Notes: a model not told the origin generated them from the letters alone. A stretch of 64,000 bases of DNA from an uncultured Planktomarina sp. (GCA_905182425.1 CAJJBP010000006.1:1-64000), one strand, 5' to 3'; positions 36,949 through 47,327 are shown, numbered from the stretch's first letter. Translations and numbers: made by a program.

Positions 36949-38060
36949 TGAAAAACCTTCCGCGGGTCAAAAGCATCCCGCACACCCTCAAAAATAAAAA
37001 CCAGTAGTGAAAGCATGATTGTGAAGACAAAAAACGCGGTGAACCCAAGGTGTGGGGATTGAAGATTCAGTTTCGCTTGCTGCGATAGCTCACCTAGCGA
37101 TGGTGAAGACGAGGGCAATCCAAATCCCAGAAAATCCAGGCCAGCTAAAGTTGAGATTGCACCGGTAACAATGAACGGCAAAAACGTAAGCGTCGCAACC
37201 ATAGCGTTCGGAAGAATGTGGCGCATCATTATCGTCCAATTATTGACCCCAAGCGCTTCAGCAGCACGAACGTATTCAAAATTCCGAGCGCGGAAGAATT
37301 CTGCCCGTATCAACCCGGTCAGAGCTGGCCATCCGAAGATAATCGATAAAACCGCCAGTAGCCAAAAACTTCGACCTAAAATAGCAGTTAAAATGATGAT
37401 CACATACAAAGAGGGAAGCGCACTAAAAATTTCAAGAAACCGCTGAAAAAGCAAATCCAACCAACCACCAAAATATCCCTGTATTGCACCTGCAATAATA
37501 CCAATTATCGAAGCGAACACTGTAACAACCAGAGCAAATAGAATGGACAGGCGAAACCCATAAATAACCCGCGCCAAAACATCCCGCGTCGTATCATCAG
37601 TGCCCAGCAAATGATCCCAGTCAGGCGGGGACGGCGCAGAACGACCCAAATCATTGGGCGTATCATAGCTATAGGGAACGGGCGGCCAAATCATCCAACC
37701 TTTTTTGAAGCCAATAGTTTTTGCATCTAGTTTATCATTATCAACAGCTTCGATGTATTTTTCGGGATCATCGAAACACATTTCCAGGCCGCCAGTTTTG
37801 ATTAAACATTTAACCTCAGGGTCTCGATAGGTCGCCTCAGTTTTAAAATCCCCTCCAAAGGTGGTCTCTGGATAAAATTTTATTACAGGGCTGTAAAGAT
37901 TACCGCGATAGTTGACCAGAATAGGTTTATCGTTAGCAAGAAATTCAGCGAATAGACTTAGGCCAAACAGGATTGCGAAAATCCAAAGTGACCAAACAGC
38001 TCGGCGATTTTTACGGAAATTCATTAAGCGCCGACGATTAAGAGGTGAAATGGTAATCAT
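36945..38060 (-). CDS. yejE: Peptide ABC transporter permease YejE
   Basis: 371 residues. After one N-terminal membrane helix there is a long periplasmic insertion of about 110 residues, typical of YejE. Four or five more helices and the EAA-like loop EALGVNNWTIMMRHILPNA follow. ATG 38060 overlaps the yejB stop by 4 bp. Inner-membrane channel subunit with YejB. Confidence 0.93.
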   Translation of the reverse strand: MITISPLNRRRLMNFRKNRRAVWSLWIFAILFGLSLFAEFLANDKPILVNYRGNLYSPVIKFYPETTFGGDFKTEATYRDPEVKCLIKTGGLEMCFDDPEKYIEAVDNDKLDAKTIGFKKGWMIWPPVPYSYDTPNDLGRSAPSPPDWDHLLGTDDTTRDVLARVIYGFRLSILFALVVTVFASIIGIIAGAIQGYFGGWLDLLFQRFLEIFSALPSLYVIIILTAILGRSFWLLAVLSIIFGWPALTGLIRAEFFRARNFEYVRAAEALGVNNWTIMMRHILPNAMVATLTFLPFIVTGAISTLAGLDFLGFGLPSSSPSLGELSQQAKLNLQSPHLGFTAFFVFTIMLSLLVFIFEGVRDAFDPRKVFQ

Positions 38061-39136
38061 CCCCGAGCCTCAAAATCTATACGTGGATCTATGAAAACAT
38101 ACATCAAGTCAGACAAAATCCCAATGACTAAAGACAGCAAACCAAAAGCAAACAGGGTACCAAACATTACTGGGTAATCCCGACTTATCGCAGCTTCAAA
38201 GCCGAGACGTCCAAGACCATCCAATGAGAAAATCGTTTCAATAAATAGAGAGCCCCCAAAAAAAACGCCAATAAACAGGCTTGGAAATCCCGCAATTACA
38301 ATCAGCATTGCGTTACGAAACACATGCCCAAACAACACTCTGTTTTCAGTTAAGCCTTTTGCTTTCGCCGTCACCACGTATTGTTTACGGATTTCGTCTA
38401 AAAACGAGTTTTTTGTAAGTAAAGTTAAAGTTGCAAAACCTGAGATCACAGACGCTAAAATAGGTAACGCCATATGCCAGAAATAGTCTCCAATTTTGCC
38501 AAAAACACTCAAGTCCTCCCAGCCATTTGAGGTCAATCCTCGGAGTGGAAAAATCTGCCAATACGATCCACCCGCAAACAAGACCAAAAGCATGATTGCG
38601 AAGAGAAACGAGGGAATGCCATAGCCCACAATAATCAAGCCACTGGTAACAGTATCAAATCTGCTCCCATCTCGCATGGCTTTGCGCACCCCCAATGGAA
38701 TACAAACCAAATAAACAATCAATGTCGACCACAGCCCTAGTGAAATAGAAACTGGCATCTTTTCGAGTACTAAGTCAGTAACTTTAATGGAGCGAAAGTA
38801 GCTTTCACCAAAATCAAAGCGCATATACTTCCACATCATGTTCAGAAAGCGTTCTAATGGGGGCTTATCTAGACCAAATTCTCGCTCAAGTTGTTCTATA
38901 TATTCAGCTGGGAGCCCTCGGGCGCCTGCATAACGTTCACTTGCCTCTTCTACATCGATTCCAGCATCCGCCCCACCTGTAATAGCGGCAAACACATCAC
39001 CCTCACCTTCAAGCTGCGCCAACACCTGCTCAACAGGTCCTCCAGGGATAAATTGAATCAGTGCAAAATTAACAATCATCACTCCCAAAAGTGTTGGGAT
39101 CACAAGCAGAAGCCGGCGGAGGATGTATGCACCCAT
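38057..39136 (-). CDS. yejB: Peptide ABC transporter permease YejB
   Basis: 359 residues. N-terminal helix (LRRLLLVIPTLLGVMIVNFALIQFIPGG pattern, given here in part), a periplasmic loop rich in acidic residues and five further helices. The coupling loop reads AKGLTENRVLFGHVFRNA. One base separates its start from the yejA stop, so translation is coupled. Confidence 0.93.
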   Translation of the reverse strand: MGAYILRRLLLVIPTLLGVMIVNFALIQFIPGGPVEQVLAQLEGEGDVFAAITGGADAGIDVEEASERYAGARGLPAEYIEQLEREFGLDKPPLERFLNMMWKYMRFDFGESYFRSIKVTDLVLEKMPVSISLGLWSTLIVYLVCIPLGVRKAMRDGSRFDTVTSGLIIVGYGIPSFLFAIMLLVLFAGGSYWQIFPLRGLTSNGWEDLSVFGKIGDYFWHMALPILASVISGFATLTLLTKNSFLDEIRKQYVVTAKAKGLTENRVLFGHVFRNAMLIVIAGFPSLFIGVFFGGSLFIETIFSLDGLGRLGFEAAISRDYPVMFGTLFAFGLLSLVIGILSDLMYVFIDPRIDFEARG

Positions 39137-39137
39137 A

Positions 39138-41003
39138 TTAGTTCAAAACACCTGCAGCTTCTAATTTTGCGGCTTTTTCCACACTGAACCACCAGAAATC
39201 TAATTCTCCCCGGTCAAATGCGGGCAGGATCTCAGGGTGTTCATATTGGTCATAATAAGCGACCGTATGGACTGTTTTGTTCCACTGTGGAATCCAAAAC
39301 TGTTTTGATCGAAGAACACGGTCTAGTGCAGTGATTGCTGTATTAAGTTCAGGCTTGGTTTCCGAACGTACGACTACCTCGATCAGCGCATCAACGGTAG
39401 GGTCTGATAGACCCATCAAATTCCGACTACTACCCTCCATAGCCTTCGTTCCAAAGTATTGCTCCAGTCCCGAAGATGGCTCAAACGTCATACGCATACT
39501 GTGGGTAGTCAAGTCGAAGTCATAAGCTCTTGAACGCTCTACACGTTGCGCCGGATCAACTCGATTTAAACTTGCTTGAATGCCCAAAGCTTTCATATTT
39601 TCAATCATTGGATTTGTTATGCGGTCGAACGCTGGCGAGCTATCGAGGACTTCTAATACAAAGACTTGTCCATCTTTCTCACGCATACCCGCATCGTTTA
39701 CTAGCCATCCAGCTTGATCCAGAATCTTGGAGGCCTGTCTCAGGTTATTTCGGTCCAATTGCCGATTGCCTGATACAGGAGCCATTACTGCCGTTGCCGT
39801 CAGTAAATTCAAATCCGCCAAGCCCTGATCCACGAGCCCTTGCAGCAGAGCTAATTCTTGCCCCTCTGGGATTCCTTTAGCTTCTAGATCTGAGTTACCC
39901 CAAAAAGAGTTCACACGATCGTAAAGGCCATAAAACAACTGCTCATTGGACCACTCAAAGTTAAACATCAGACCCAATGCTTCACGCACTAAAGGATCCT
40001 GAAACTTCTCTCGACGTAAATTGAAGACATAACCCTGAGCTTGGCCAAGGCTTCCATCTGGTAGTTCTGTCTTGACCACATGACCTGCTTCGATTGCGCT
40101 GAAGTTATAGGACGTAGCCCATTGCTTTGACGAGTTTTCAGACCGGAATGTGTAAACTCCAGCTTTAAAACCCTCGAAAGCCGCTGCTGAATCTGCGAAA
40201 TACTCGATCCGAATCTTCTCAAAATTATTACGCCCAATATTACTCGGAATATTGGCGCCCCAGAAATCGTCTCGAAGCTCGTAGATGACGCGTTCATTAA
40301 TGGAATGAGACGCCAATACATAAGGTCCCGTTCCGATAAATGGGGTTAAAGTAGAATCATCGAGACGAGCTCCAGTACTCTCGAACCAACTTTTGGAAAA
40401 TACAGGGATACCACCTGCCAAATCAATTACATCTCTCCTTGGGGCAGTTTCAGAAAAAATAAATTTGACCGTCAGTGGATCTACCACTTCAATCTTGTCC
40501 ACCATACCTGATACCGCAGACCGGTAGGATGGAATGCCTTGCTCCATAAATAATTCGAACGTGAACTTAACATCTTCAGCTGTAAACTTTGACCCATCTG
40601 AAAATACGACGTCATCACGCAGATTGAAGACTGCCCAATTCCGGCTTTGAGGGTATTCGATAGTCTTACATAGGTAGCAATAAGATGCTGTTATATCATC
40701 AGCAAACGTTGTCAAAATAGTCTCGTATGGAGCGGAAGAAAGTGCGGCCGAGTTACCCTTGCGGGCATATGGGTTGAAACTGTCAAAGGTCCCACCGGAC
40801 CATTGAGAAATTTCCCCACCTTTTGGTGCATTGGGGTTCACATAATCCAAATGCTTAAAGTCAGCGGGATATTTAAGATCACCAAAAAACGAATAACCGT
40901 GGCTTTTTATTACGGGATCGTGCCCGTCGGCCAATGCAGGCCAAGCACTGCCCAATAACATGATTGCAAAAATACCAAAACTCTTGCCCAAAGATACTTT
41001 CAT
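39138..41003 (-). CDS. yejA: Peptide-binding periplasmic protein YejA
   Basis: 621 residues, solute-binding protein family 5. A signal peptide (to about residue 25, ending PALA) precedes the mature start DGHDPVIKSHGYS. The GYSFFGDLKYP and FDSFNPYARKGN segments are typical of YejA. First gene of yejABEF. The 213 bp upstream to cycM should hold the operon promoter, but no clear boxes were picked. Confidence 0.93.
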   Translation of the reverse strand: MKVSLGKSFGIFAIMLLGSAWPALADGHDPVIKSHGYSFFGDLKYPADFKHLDYVNPNAPKGGEISQWSGGTFDSFNPYARKGNSAALSSAPYETILTTFADDITASYCYLCKTIEYPQSRNWAVFNLRDDVVFSDGSKFTAEDVKFTFELFMEQGIPSYRSAVSGMVDKIEVVDPLTVKFIFSETAPRRDVIDLAGGIPVFSKSWFESTGARLDDSTLTPFIGTGPYVLASHSINERVIYELRDDFWGANIPSNIGRNNFEKIRIEYFADSAAAFEGFKAGVYTFRSENSSKQWATSYNFSAIEAGHVVKTELPDGSLGQAQGYVFNLRREKFQDPLVREALGLMFNFEWSNEQLFYGLYDRVNSFWGNSDLEAKGIPEGQELALLQGLVDQGLADLNLLTATAVMAPVSGNRQLDRNNLRQASKILDQAGWLVNDAGMREKDGQVFVLEVLDSSPAFDRITNPMIENMKALGIQASLNRVDPAQRVERSRAYDFDLTTHSMRMTFEPSSGLEQYFGTKAMEGSSRNLMGLSDPTVDALIEVVVRSETKPELNTAITALDRVLRSKQFWIPQWNKTVHTVAYYDQYEHPEILPAFDRGELDFWWFSVEKAAKLEAAGVLN

Positions 41004-41216
41004 AAAAATTACCCCTACCGTTTTTATTGCTCACATTTTTTTTGTTACCTTCAACCTAGCTCAATTTTTACGTTTGCGAAGTATTATCCTTAAAAATCTA
41101 AAAAAAATTTAGAAAAATATTTTTGCCCTTCAACAACAAAAAAATGTCCGCCGAAGTCTCGCCAATTTAGAAGGCAAATAATTAGGTTACTCTAGACTTT
41201 GAGGCGGGTGACGGTT

Positions 41217-41732
41217 TTAATTACCGATGGTCGCTAGATAAGCGATTAAGTTAGCACGATCCTGAGGCTTCGATATACCATTGAAGCTCATCTTTGTGCC
41301 TGGTGCGTATTTTGATGGTTTAGTCAGAAAACCGTCAAGGTTTTCTGATGTCCAAACGTCCGCAACTGCAATCAAGCTACCTGAGTATGCGAAGCCATCA
41401 ACGGAAGCTACAACTCGATCAACAACACCATAGAGTGCTGGGCCTACACCGTTCATGCCATCTTGAAGCTTATGGCAAGATGCACATTTCTTGAATGTGC
41501 GTTCTCCTTTGTCCAGATCAGCCGTTGCTAAGAGATCTCCTAATAATGGACCCTCCTCAACGACAGCGGTATCTGAAGGCCCGTCGTCAGTTTCAATCCA
41601 GGCAATGCCGTGGTCTTCTCCATGGTGCGCGGGAGCATAAATTTTGTCAGCAACCCACCCACCAAGAACAAGTATAAGGAGCGCCATACAAAAAGCGCCA
41701 GCAATTTTGGTCAGTGTCATCGTGTCGAACAT
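41217..41732 (-). CDS. cycM: Membrane-anchored cytochrome c (CycM/cy type)
   Basis: 171 residues. An uncleaved N-terminal membrane helix (about 7-27) is followed by an acidic linker and a class I cytochrome c domain with heme motif CASCH and an axial Met in GTKMSFNG. Such anchored cytochromes carry electrons from the bc1 complex to terminal oxidases. ATG 41732 is chosen; 41765 would add 11 residues before the anchor. Divergent from pheA, a pairing I recall from Rhodobacterales. Confidence 0.9.
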   Translation of the reverse strand: MFDTMTLTKIAGAFCMALLILVLGGWVADKIYAPAHHGEDHGIAWIETDDGPSDTAVVEEGPLLGDLLATADLDKGERTFKKCASCHKLQDGMNGVGPALYGVVDRVVASVDGFAYSGSLIAVADVWTSENLDGFLTKPSKYAPGTKMSFNGISKPQDRANLIAYLATIGN

Positions 41733-41851
41733 GTCGCGATCCGTGATTACAATTCTTTGTAGCACGTCTAGTCCCTTCCAACCCTGCCGCGCAAGGTGTA
41801 GATGGCGCGACTAAACGCCCTTTTTTGCTTTAAACTCTCAGGAGACCCAAA

Positions 41852-42682
41852 ATGGCCAACAAAATTGCCTTTCAAGGTGAGTTAGGTGCATATTCTCATG
41901 AAGCCTGCATTGCAGCTCGGCCCAACCACGAACCACTGCCCTGCGCAACATTCGAGGATGTTATCGATGCAGTACGAAGCAGCAGTGCCGAATTTGCCAT
42001 GCTGCCGATAGAAAATACAACCTATGGGCGCGTCGCCGATATGCACCGTCTTCTACCTGAAAGTGGCTTATTTATAAATGACGAAGTCTTCGTACGCGTG
42101 CGCATCAACCTCTTGGCACTTCCCGGCGTAAAGATTGAAGACATAAAAGTCGCACGCGGGCATTTAGTAATTTTACCGCAATGCCGTGAATTCTTGGATG
42201 TTCATGGCATAAAAGGAGAGGCCGCAGCAGATAACGCCGGTGCAGCTGCAGATATTGCGGCGGCCGGTGAGCGAAACGCAGCAGCATTAGCATCAGAGTT
42301 GGCAGGCAAAATATACGGCCTCAATATTTTACAAAAAAATGTTGAAGATCAGAAACATAATACTACTAGGTTTCTCTTAATGTCTGCAACAAACCAGCCT
42401 GATCGTCGCAGTAAAAAGATGATTACTAGCTTTGTTTTTCAAGTTCGCAATATTCCTGCGGCTCTCTATAAAGCCCTGGGCGGATTTGCCACAAACGGAG
42501 TAAATATGATAAAATTGGAAAGTTATATGGTTGACGGAGCGTTTACCGCCACACAGTTTTATGCTGATATTCAGGGGCACCCAGAAGACGCAAACGTACA
42601 ACTCGCCTTGGAGGAATTATCCTTCTTCACTGACATGATTCGAGTTTTGGGCACCTATCCAGCTAACGGCTCTCGCCCCTGA
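41852..42682 (+). CDS. pheA: Prephenate dehydratase
   Basis: 276 residues. Makes phenylpyruvate from prephenate in phenylalanine synthesis. The catalytic domain has IAFQGELGAYSHEA, LPIENTTYGRV and NTTRFLL (with the catalytic Thr). The C-terminal ACT regulatory domain (FVFQVRNIPAALYKALG, INMIKLES-like NMIKLESY) should bind phenylalanine. No chorismate mutase domain is fused. A GGAGA ribosome site precedes ATG 41852. A strong hairpin terminator overlaps the stop. Confidence 0.94.
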   Translation: MANKIAFQGELGAYSHEACIAARPNHEPLPCATFEDVIDAVRSSSAEFAMLPIENTTYGRVADMHRLLPESGLFINDEVFVRVRINLLALPGVKIEDIKVARGHLVILPQCREFLDVHGIKGEAAADNAGAAADIAAAGERNAAALASELAGKIYGLNILQKNVEDQKHNTTRFLLMSATNQPDRRSKKMITSFVFQVRNIPAALYKALGGFATNGVNMIKLESYMVDGAFTATQFYADIQGHPEDANVQLALEELSFFTDMIRVLGTYPANGSRP

Positions 42683-42716
42683 ACGATACGTTGGTATCGT
42701 TCAGGCATTCTTTTTT
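42678..42716 (+). terminator. Rho-independent terminator of pheA
   Basis: A perfect 12-bp stem CCTGAACGATAC / GTATCGTTCAGG (42678-42689 with 42694-42705) with a 4-nt loop is followed by CATTCTTTTTT. The stem includes the pheA stop codon. Confidence 0.92.
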
Positions 42717-42855
42717 CGATAATAATAAAAATCAGACGGAGGCGGTTGTAATTTTCAGATAATAAAATTTCAGGTCAGTTCCGAAGATTAGGCTAAATAC
42801 CAATCATGGAAAACACTTTGCAAGATTTTGGTTTAAAGAGCACAGGACGACATTC

Positions 42856-43168
42856 CTATTTATTTTGAACGCTATGCCATACGACTCGGTGATAGCTTGG
42901 CTGAGCCGTAGATTTAACCAACAGCCTAACTTCTAAATCGCTATCAAAAAAGTTGAAATCTATTTTTTTACGCCAGTTGGGTTTTAAATCCCTTACCCAG
43001 CCTCTCTGCACAGACGCATTACCTTCTCAAAAAAACCATTAGTTAAGGTGATTGAAACCCTTTCTTCCCAGGGCAGATGGACATCATAGTAAGCTGTAAT
43101 AACTCCAAATACTCCCTGCGATTGAAGAAAATGTTTTGTTGATTTTAGATGTAATTACTCCAAGCCAT
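42856..43168 (-). pseudogene. Unrecognised ~104-residue gene downstream of nudC, two frameshifts
   Basis: Immediately after the nudC stop an ATG (43168) opens MAWSNYI and then TAA. A second frame (about 43150-43006) reads FGVITAYYDVHLPWEERVSI and onward to MRLCREAG-stop. A third (about 43010-42856) reads WVRDLKPNWRKKIDFNFFDS and ends at TAG. Each join needs one base added. The concatenated product is a soluble, Trp-rich protein. No family recognised. The remaining gap (42717-42855) holds nothing clear. The coding claim rests on the continuous protein-like frames and the position right behind nudC. Confidence 0.5.
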
Positions 43169-43172
43169 CGTT

Positions 43173-44141
43173 CTATTGCAGTCTGTCCGACAACCATTTT
43201 TCCAACAAAAAATGCGCGATTGCACCACTACGTGCTGGGGTAATATTGGGATGAATTCCCTCAAAAACATCTACCATTTCTTCGCGACTCAACCAAAGAG
43301 CATCCTCAATCTCATTTGGATCGAGGTTGATTTCAGTACTTATCGCTTCACCCTCACAACCAAACATTAACGAAGCTGGAAAAGGCCAAGGTTGGCTCGC
43401 AAGATACTTGACAGCACCAACTTCTATTCCGGATTCTTCAAAAACTTCACGACGCACTGCAGCCTCCATAGTCTCACCCGGTTCAACAAATCCGGCCAAT
43501 AGAGAGTACATGCCCATTGGCCAGCCTGGTGATCGCCCAATTAAAACTTTATTCCCATGAGTTATGAGCATTATAACAACAGGATCCATTCTCGGAAAAT
43601 GAGATCGGTTACACGAAGTGCAATTGCGCTGCCAACCCGCCATAGAAATTTCTGAGGCATGGCCACAGGTCGAACAAAACCCATTGGTCCGATGCCATTC
43701 CAGTAATCCACGACCCGTAGCAGCCAATTCCGCATCTCTAGGCGACAGATGCGTCATAATCATGCGCAATTCAGAAAAATATTCGCCGTTTGTTAAACTT
43801 GGATGATACTGTTCAGAGGGATCTAAAAAGGCGTCCAAAGTTTTAGGTATCTCTTCAGGTTCCCACATCGATATATCAACTAAGAAAATCGGAATTCCTT
43901 CCTCATTGAGCCCCAGAAAAAGTAACGTTTCGCGCGGGCCCAAAATAGGATGGGTCAGGGCCACCCAAGCAAGCGCAATATCCTCTGGATCGTGTCCACA
44001 AACCAGAGGCTTACCGCGCCAAAAAAAAGTCACCCTTGCTCCAGGATGATTTTTAAGCGTTGATTGTGCAGCATCAGTACGAAGTTCCGCTGCACGATTT
44101 AGTCCAGATCCACCAAATGTAACTGTTTCAGCAAGATGCAT
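43173..44141 (-). CDS. nudC: NADH pyrophosphatase / NAD-capped RNA hydrolase
   Basis: 322 residues. A zinc ribbon (CSTCGH then NCTSCNRSHFPR) precedes the Nudix box GFVEPGETMEAAVRREVFEESG (partly quoted: GxVEPGE...REVxEE). The NudC-specific SQPWPFPASLM motif follows, which identifies enzymes acting on NADH and NAD-capped RNA. ATG 44141 (MHLAETVTF) is preferred over 44219, whose extra 26 residues are not family-like. Divergent from ffs/dnaX. Confidence 0.92.
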   Translation of the reverse strand: MHLAETVTFGGSGLNRAAELRTDAAQSTLKNHPGARVTFFWRGKPLVCGHDPEDIALAWVALTHPILGPRETLLFLGLNEEGIPIFLVDISMWEPEEIPKTLDAFLDPSEQYHPSLTNGEYFSELRMIMTHLSPRDAELAATGRGLLEWHRTNGFCSTCGHASEISMAGWQRNCTSCNRSHFPRMDPVVIMLITHGNKVLIGRSPGWPMGMYSLLAGFVEPGETMEAAVRREVFEESGIEVGAVKYLASQPWPFPASLMFGCEGEAISTEINLDPNEIEDALWLSREEMVDVFEGIHPNITPARSGAIAHFLLEKWLSDRLQ

Positions 44142-44231
44142 GCGGTTTGTTCCTAACTTTGCAAGTATTTTACATTCAAATGCTGCTCCGCAGTGAATTG
44201 CAATATCAAATATTAACACCTATACAGTAAT

Positions 44232-44328
44232 GGAGAGGTTGGCGCGGGTAAGTGCCTCGCCAACCTGGTCAGATCCGGAAGGAAGCAGCCACAACGAGCC
44301 CCACTTGGGTCGATGTCCAGCCTCTCAC
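44232..44328 (+). ncRNA. ffs: Signal recognition particle RNA (4.5S, small bacterial type)
   Basis: The conserved SRP domain IV loop GGTCAGATCCGGAAGGAAGC is present near 44267-44286. The 5' end GGAGAGGTTGG pairs with the 3' CCAGCCTCTC, closing a hairpin of about 97 nt. The position just upstream of dnaX is a common alphaproteobacterial arrangement. It binds Ffh to target membrane proteins co-translationally. Confidence 0.96.
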
Positions 44329-44432
44329 CTTACCCCCTTAAAAGAGCAGGGAGCTAGGATTTTATCTCAGCTCGCCTTGCTGGACCAATGGCTATTCGGC
44401 CTATATCATATCTATAAGATTCGAGGGATACG

Positions 44433-46229
44433 ATGAAAAAAGCACCCGCATATCAAGTTTTGGCGCGTAAATATCGACCCGAAACCTTTGCCGATTTAGT
44501 CGGGCAAGACGCCATGATCCAAACGCTTCGAAATGCATTCGAAGCAGAACGAATTGCTCAAGCTTTTATCATGACAGGTATTCGTGGCACCGGCAAAACT
44601 ACAACAGCACGCATAATTGCGAAGGGCATGAATTGCATTGGCACCAACGGCTTGGGCGGTCCCACAATTGATCCATGCGGTGTTTGCGAAAACTGCACCT
44701 CAATAATGGAGGGTCGCCATGTAGATGTGTTGGAAATGGATGCTGCCAGTAGGACCGGTGTGGGTGACGTACGAGAAATCATCGACTCTGTTGCTTATCG
44801 GGCTGCGTCCGCCCGCTACAAGATCTACATAATTGATGAAGTTCACATGTTGTCGACCAATGCATTTAACGCTCTGCTAAAAACGCTAGAGGAGCCACCA
44901 GCACACGTTAAGTTTATTTTTGCAACTACTGAAATTCGAAAAGTTCCTGTTACAGTACTATCGCGCTGCCAACGGTTTGACTTACGCCGTATTGAGCCAG
45001 AAATTATGATCGCTTTGCTGAGGAAAGTAGCTAACGCAGAAGACGCTAAAATTACTGATGAGGCACTTGGTCTTATCACACGCGCCGCAGAAGGATCTGC
45101 ACGGGATGCACAGTCTTTGCTTGATCAATCTATTTCGCACGGTGCGGGTGAAACCTCCGCAGAACAAGTGCGCGCAATGCTAGGACTTGCCGACCGCGGT
45201 CGGGTCTTAGACTTATTTGATCTTATATTGCGTGGCGATGCCGCTGGCGCATTAAATGAAATTTCAGCTCAATATGCAGAAGGAGCCGATCCGATGGCTA
45301 TTTTGCGCGATCTAGCCGAAGTTAGCCACTGGGTAAGCGTGATAAAAGTCACTCCGGAGGCCGCAGAGGATCCAACGGTTTCACCTGATGAGCGCAACCG
45401 TGGCCTCAAAATGGCAAGTACACTGCAAATGCGGGTTCTGAGCCGTATGTGGCAAATGCTATTAACCGCGTTGGAAGAAGTTGGTCGAGCGCCAAACTCA
45501 ATGATGGCAGCTGAGATGGCCATTATTCGTTTGACGCATGTTGCGGATCTACCAACACCGACCGACCTCATCCGAAAGTTGCAAAATACAATACCGCCAG
45601 CAAAAGCTGCAACCGACGCAGCTACCAGCACAGGTGATCAAGTTCAACACTCACAAAAGGCAGCGCACAATAACAATCAAACCGGAAAACCTGCTGTTCA
45701 AAAAGCGATACCTACAAACTCAGGACCCACCTCTGGCGGAGTACCCACAAGTGGAAATACAGCCATGGCACTCGCCCCGCCCGAAGATGAACCGTTAGCC
45801 CACTTTGCCAGCTTTGAAGATGTACTCGAATTAATACGGCATCACCGAGATGTAAAACTTCTGGTGGATGTCGAGACGAGCCTTAGATTGATAAGCTATG
45901 CACCAGGTCGGATTGATTTTGAACCAACTGACAGTGCCCCACGAGACTTGGCTCAAAGATTAGGTGCGCGGTTGAAAAGCTGGTCAGGCAATCGCTGGGC
46001 TATCTCAATAGGTACAGGAGGTGGGGCTACGATTGCCGAAACCAAAAACGCGGTTAAAGAGGCTTTGAAAGATCAAGCAAAAGCGCATCCATTAGTAATT
46101 GCCGTATTTGACGCATTTCCAAAAGCAAAAATCATAAATATCCGGACCCCTCAAGCTCTCGAAGCCGAAGCACATGTTGATGCTCTGCCGGAGATCGAAG
46201 ATGAATGGGATCCCTTCGACGAAGAGTGA
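44433..46229 (+). CDS. dnaX: DNA polymerase III subunits gamma and tau
   Basis: 598 residues. Clamp-loader ATPase: Walker A GIRGTGKTTTAR, a zinc module with four cysteines (residues ~67-88, ending CGVCENC), Walker B IIDEVHML and sensor 1 FATTEIRKVP. The C-terminal third after residue ~400 is a low-complexity linker and the tau-type polymerase-binding domain. I did not look for a programmed frameshift that would make gamma. ybaB and recR follow as usual. Confidence 0.95.
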   Translation: MKKAPAYQVLARKYRPETFADLVGQDAMIQTLRNAFEAERIAQAFIMTGIRGTGKTTTARIIAKGMNCIGTNGLGGPTIDPCGVCENCTSIMEGRHVDVLEMDAASRTGVGDVREIIDSVAYRAASARYKIYIIDEVHMLSTNAFNALLKTLEEPPAHVKFIFATTEIRKVPVTVLSRCQRFDLRRIEPEIMIALLRKVANAEDAKITDEALGLITRAAEGSARDAQSLLDQSISHGAGETSAEQVRAMLGLADRGRVLDLFDLILRGDAAGALNEISAQYAEGADPMAILRDLAEVSHWVSVIKVTPEAAEDPTVSPDERNRGLKMASTLQMRVLSRMWQMLLTALEEVGRAPNSMMAAEMAIIRLTHVADLPTPTDLIRKLQNTIPPAKAATDAATSTGDQVQHSQKAAHNNNQTGKPAVQKAIPTNSGPTSGGVPTSGNTAMALAPPEDEPLAHFASFEDVLELIRHHRDVKLLVDVETSLRLISYAPGRIDFEPTDSAPRDLAQRLGARLKSWSGNRWAISIGTGGGATIAETKNAVKEALKDQAKAHPLVIAVFDAFPKAKIINIRTPQALEAEAHVDALPEIEDEWDPFDEE

Positions 46230-46289
46230 TTTATTTACTCAAACTGATTATCAACATAAAATAAAGTAAAATCTAAACGAGGAATTCAA

Positions 46290-46634
46290 ATGCTCAAAGG
46301 TCTCGGTGGAATTGGCGATATGGCCAAAATGATGAAAACGGCTCAGGAGATGCAAGGGAAAATGACCCAAATGCAAGATGAGTTAGACAATATAATCATC
46401 ACTGGAGAAAGTGGCGCAGGCCTAGTGACGGTAACCGCAACAGCTAAAGGCTCTTTGACTGGTTTGAATATTGACGCTAGCATTTTTGACCCAAACGAAA
46501 AAGAAGTTGTAGAAGACCTGATATTAGCTGCAATTAAAGATGCACAAGCAAAAGCATCACAACGTTCAAATTCGGAAATGCAACGATTGCAAGAAAGCCT
46601 TGGTCTTCCAGCAGATATGAAGCTACCTTTCTAA
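46290..46634 (+). CDS. YbaB/EbfC nucleoid-associated protein
   Basis: 114 residues in the tweezer-like DNA-binding fold. It opens with a helix containing [18 protein letters not shown], followed by the strand pair [17 protein letters not shown]. Non-specific DNA binder, usually between dnaX and recR exactly as here. GAGGAA ribosome site upstream of ATG 46290. Confidence 0.93.
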   Translation: MLKGLGGIGDMAKMMKTAQEMQGKMTQMQDELDNIIITGESGAGLVTVTATAKGSLTGLNIDASIFDPNEKEVVEDLILAAIKDAQAKASQRSNSEMQRLQESLGLPADMKLPF

Positions 46635-46689
46635 TCTACTCATCAAAAGTCTCTTGCGGGCAATAGCTTTTGCCCGCAACAGTAGTAAA

Positions 46690-47283
46690 ATGAATAATAG
46701 CTCAAAAAATTTAGATCATTTGATTGAACTGATGGCCAAACTGCCAGGGTTAGGCCCAAGATCTGCCCGACGGGCGGTTTTGCATATGATAAAGAAACGC
46801 GCCTTACTCATGACGCCTTTAGCGGACGTCTTGGCCGAGGTAGTTCAGACAGTACGTGAATGCATTATCTGTGGAAATGTAGGCACATCCGATACCTGCG
46901 ATCTTTGCAAAAACCCTAAACGTTCCAATGGAGAGATCTGTGTCGTAGAAGATGTCGCTGATCTTTGGGCCATGGAACGTTCGAACGTCTTCAAAGGTCG
47001 TTATCATGTTTTGGGGGGGACTTTGTCGGCGCTTGACGCAATTGGGCCTGATGAGCTGCGAATTCCAAGACTGATAAAGAGGATTCATGAAGAAAATATT
47101 ACTGAAGTTATTTTGGCGCTCAATGCAACAATTGATGGCCAAACGACAGCGCATTATATTGCAGACCAACTGAGCGAAGTCAGAGTTTCGAGCCTGGCTC
47201 AAGGTGTACCAATTGGCGGTGAGTTGGATTACCTAGATGACGGCACGATCACAGCCGCTCTCAAAGCACGTAAAAATTTGTAG
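46690..47283 (+). CDS. recR: Recombination protein RecR
   Basis: 197 residues from ATG 46690. RecR loads RecA with RecF/RecO at gaps. Helix-hairpin-helix [14 protein letters not shown], zinc finger [16 protein letters not shown], and the Toprim strand ([14 protein letters not shown]) are all visible. An upstream in-frame start at 46654 is less likely. Ends 45 bp before a bidirectional terminator shared with trcR. Confidence 0.95.
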   Translation: MNNSSKNLDHLIELMAKLPGLGPRSARRAVLHMIKKRALLMTPLADVLAEVVQTVRECIICGNVGTSDTCDLCKNPKRSNGEICVVEDVADLWAMERSNVFKGRYHVLGGTLSALDAIGPDELRIPRLIKRIHEENITEVILALNATIDGQTTAHYIADQLSEVRVSSLAQGVPIGGELDYLDDGTITAALKARKNL

Positions 47284-47327
47284 TCTAGAAGTCCTCAGTA
47301 AGAGGTTTTCCACATTAAGTTTTAGTA

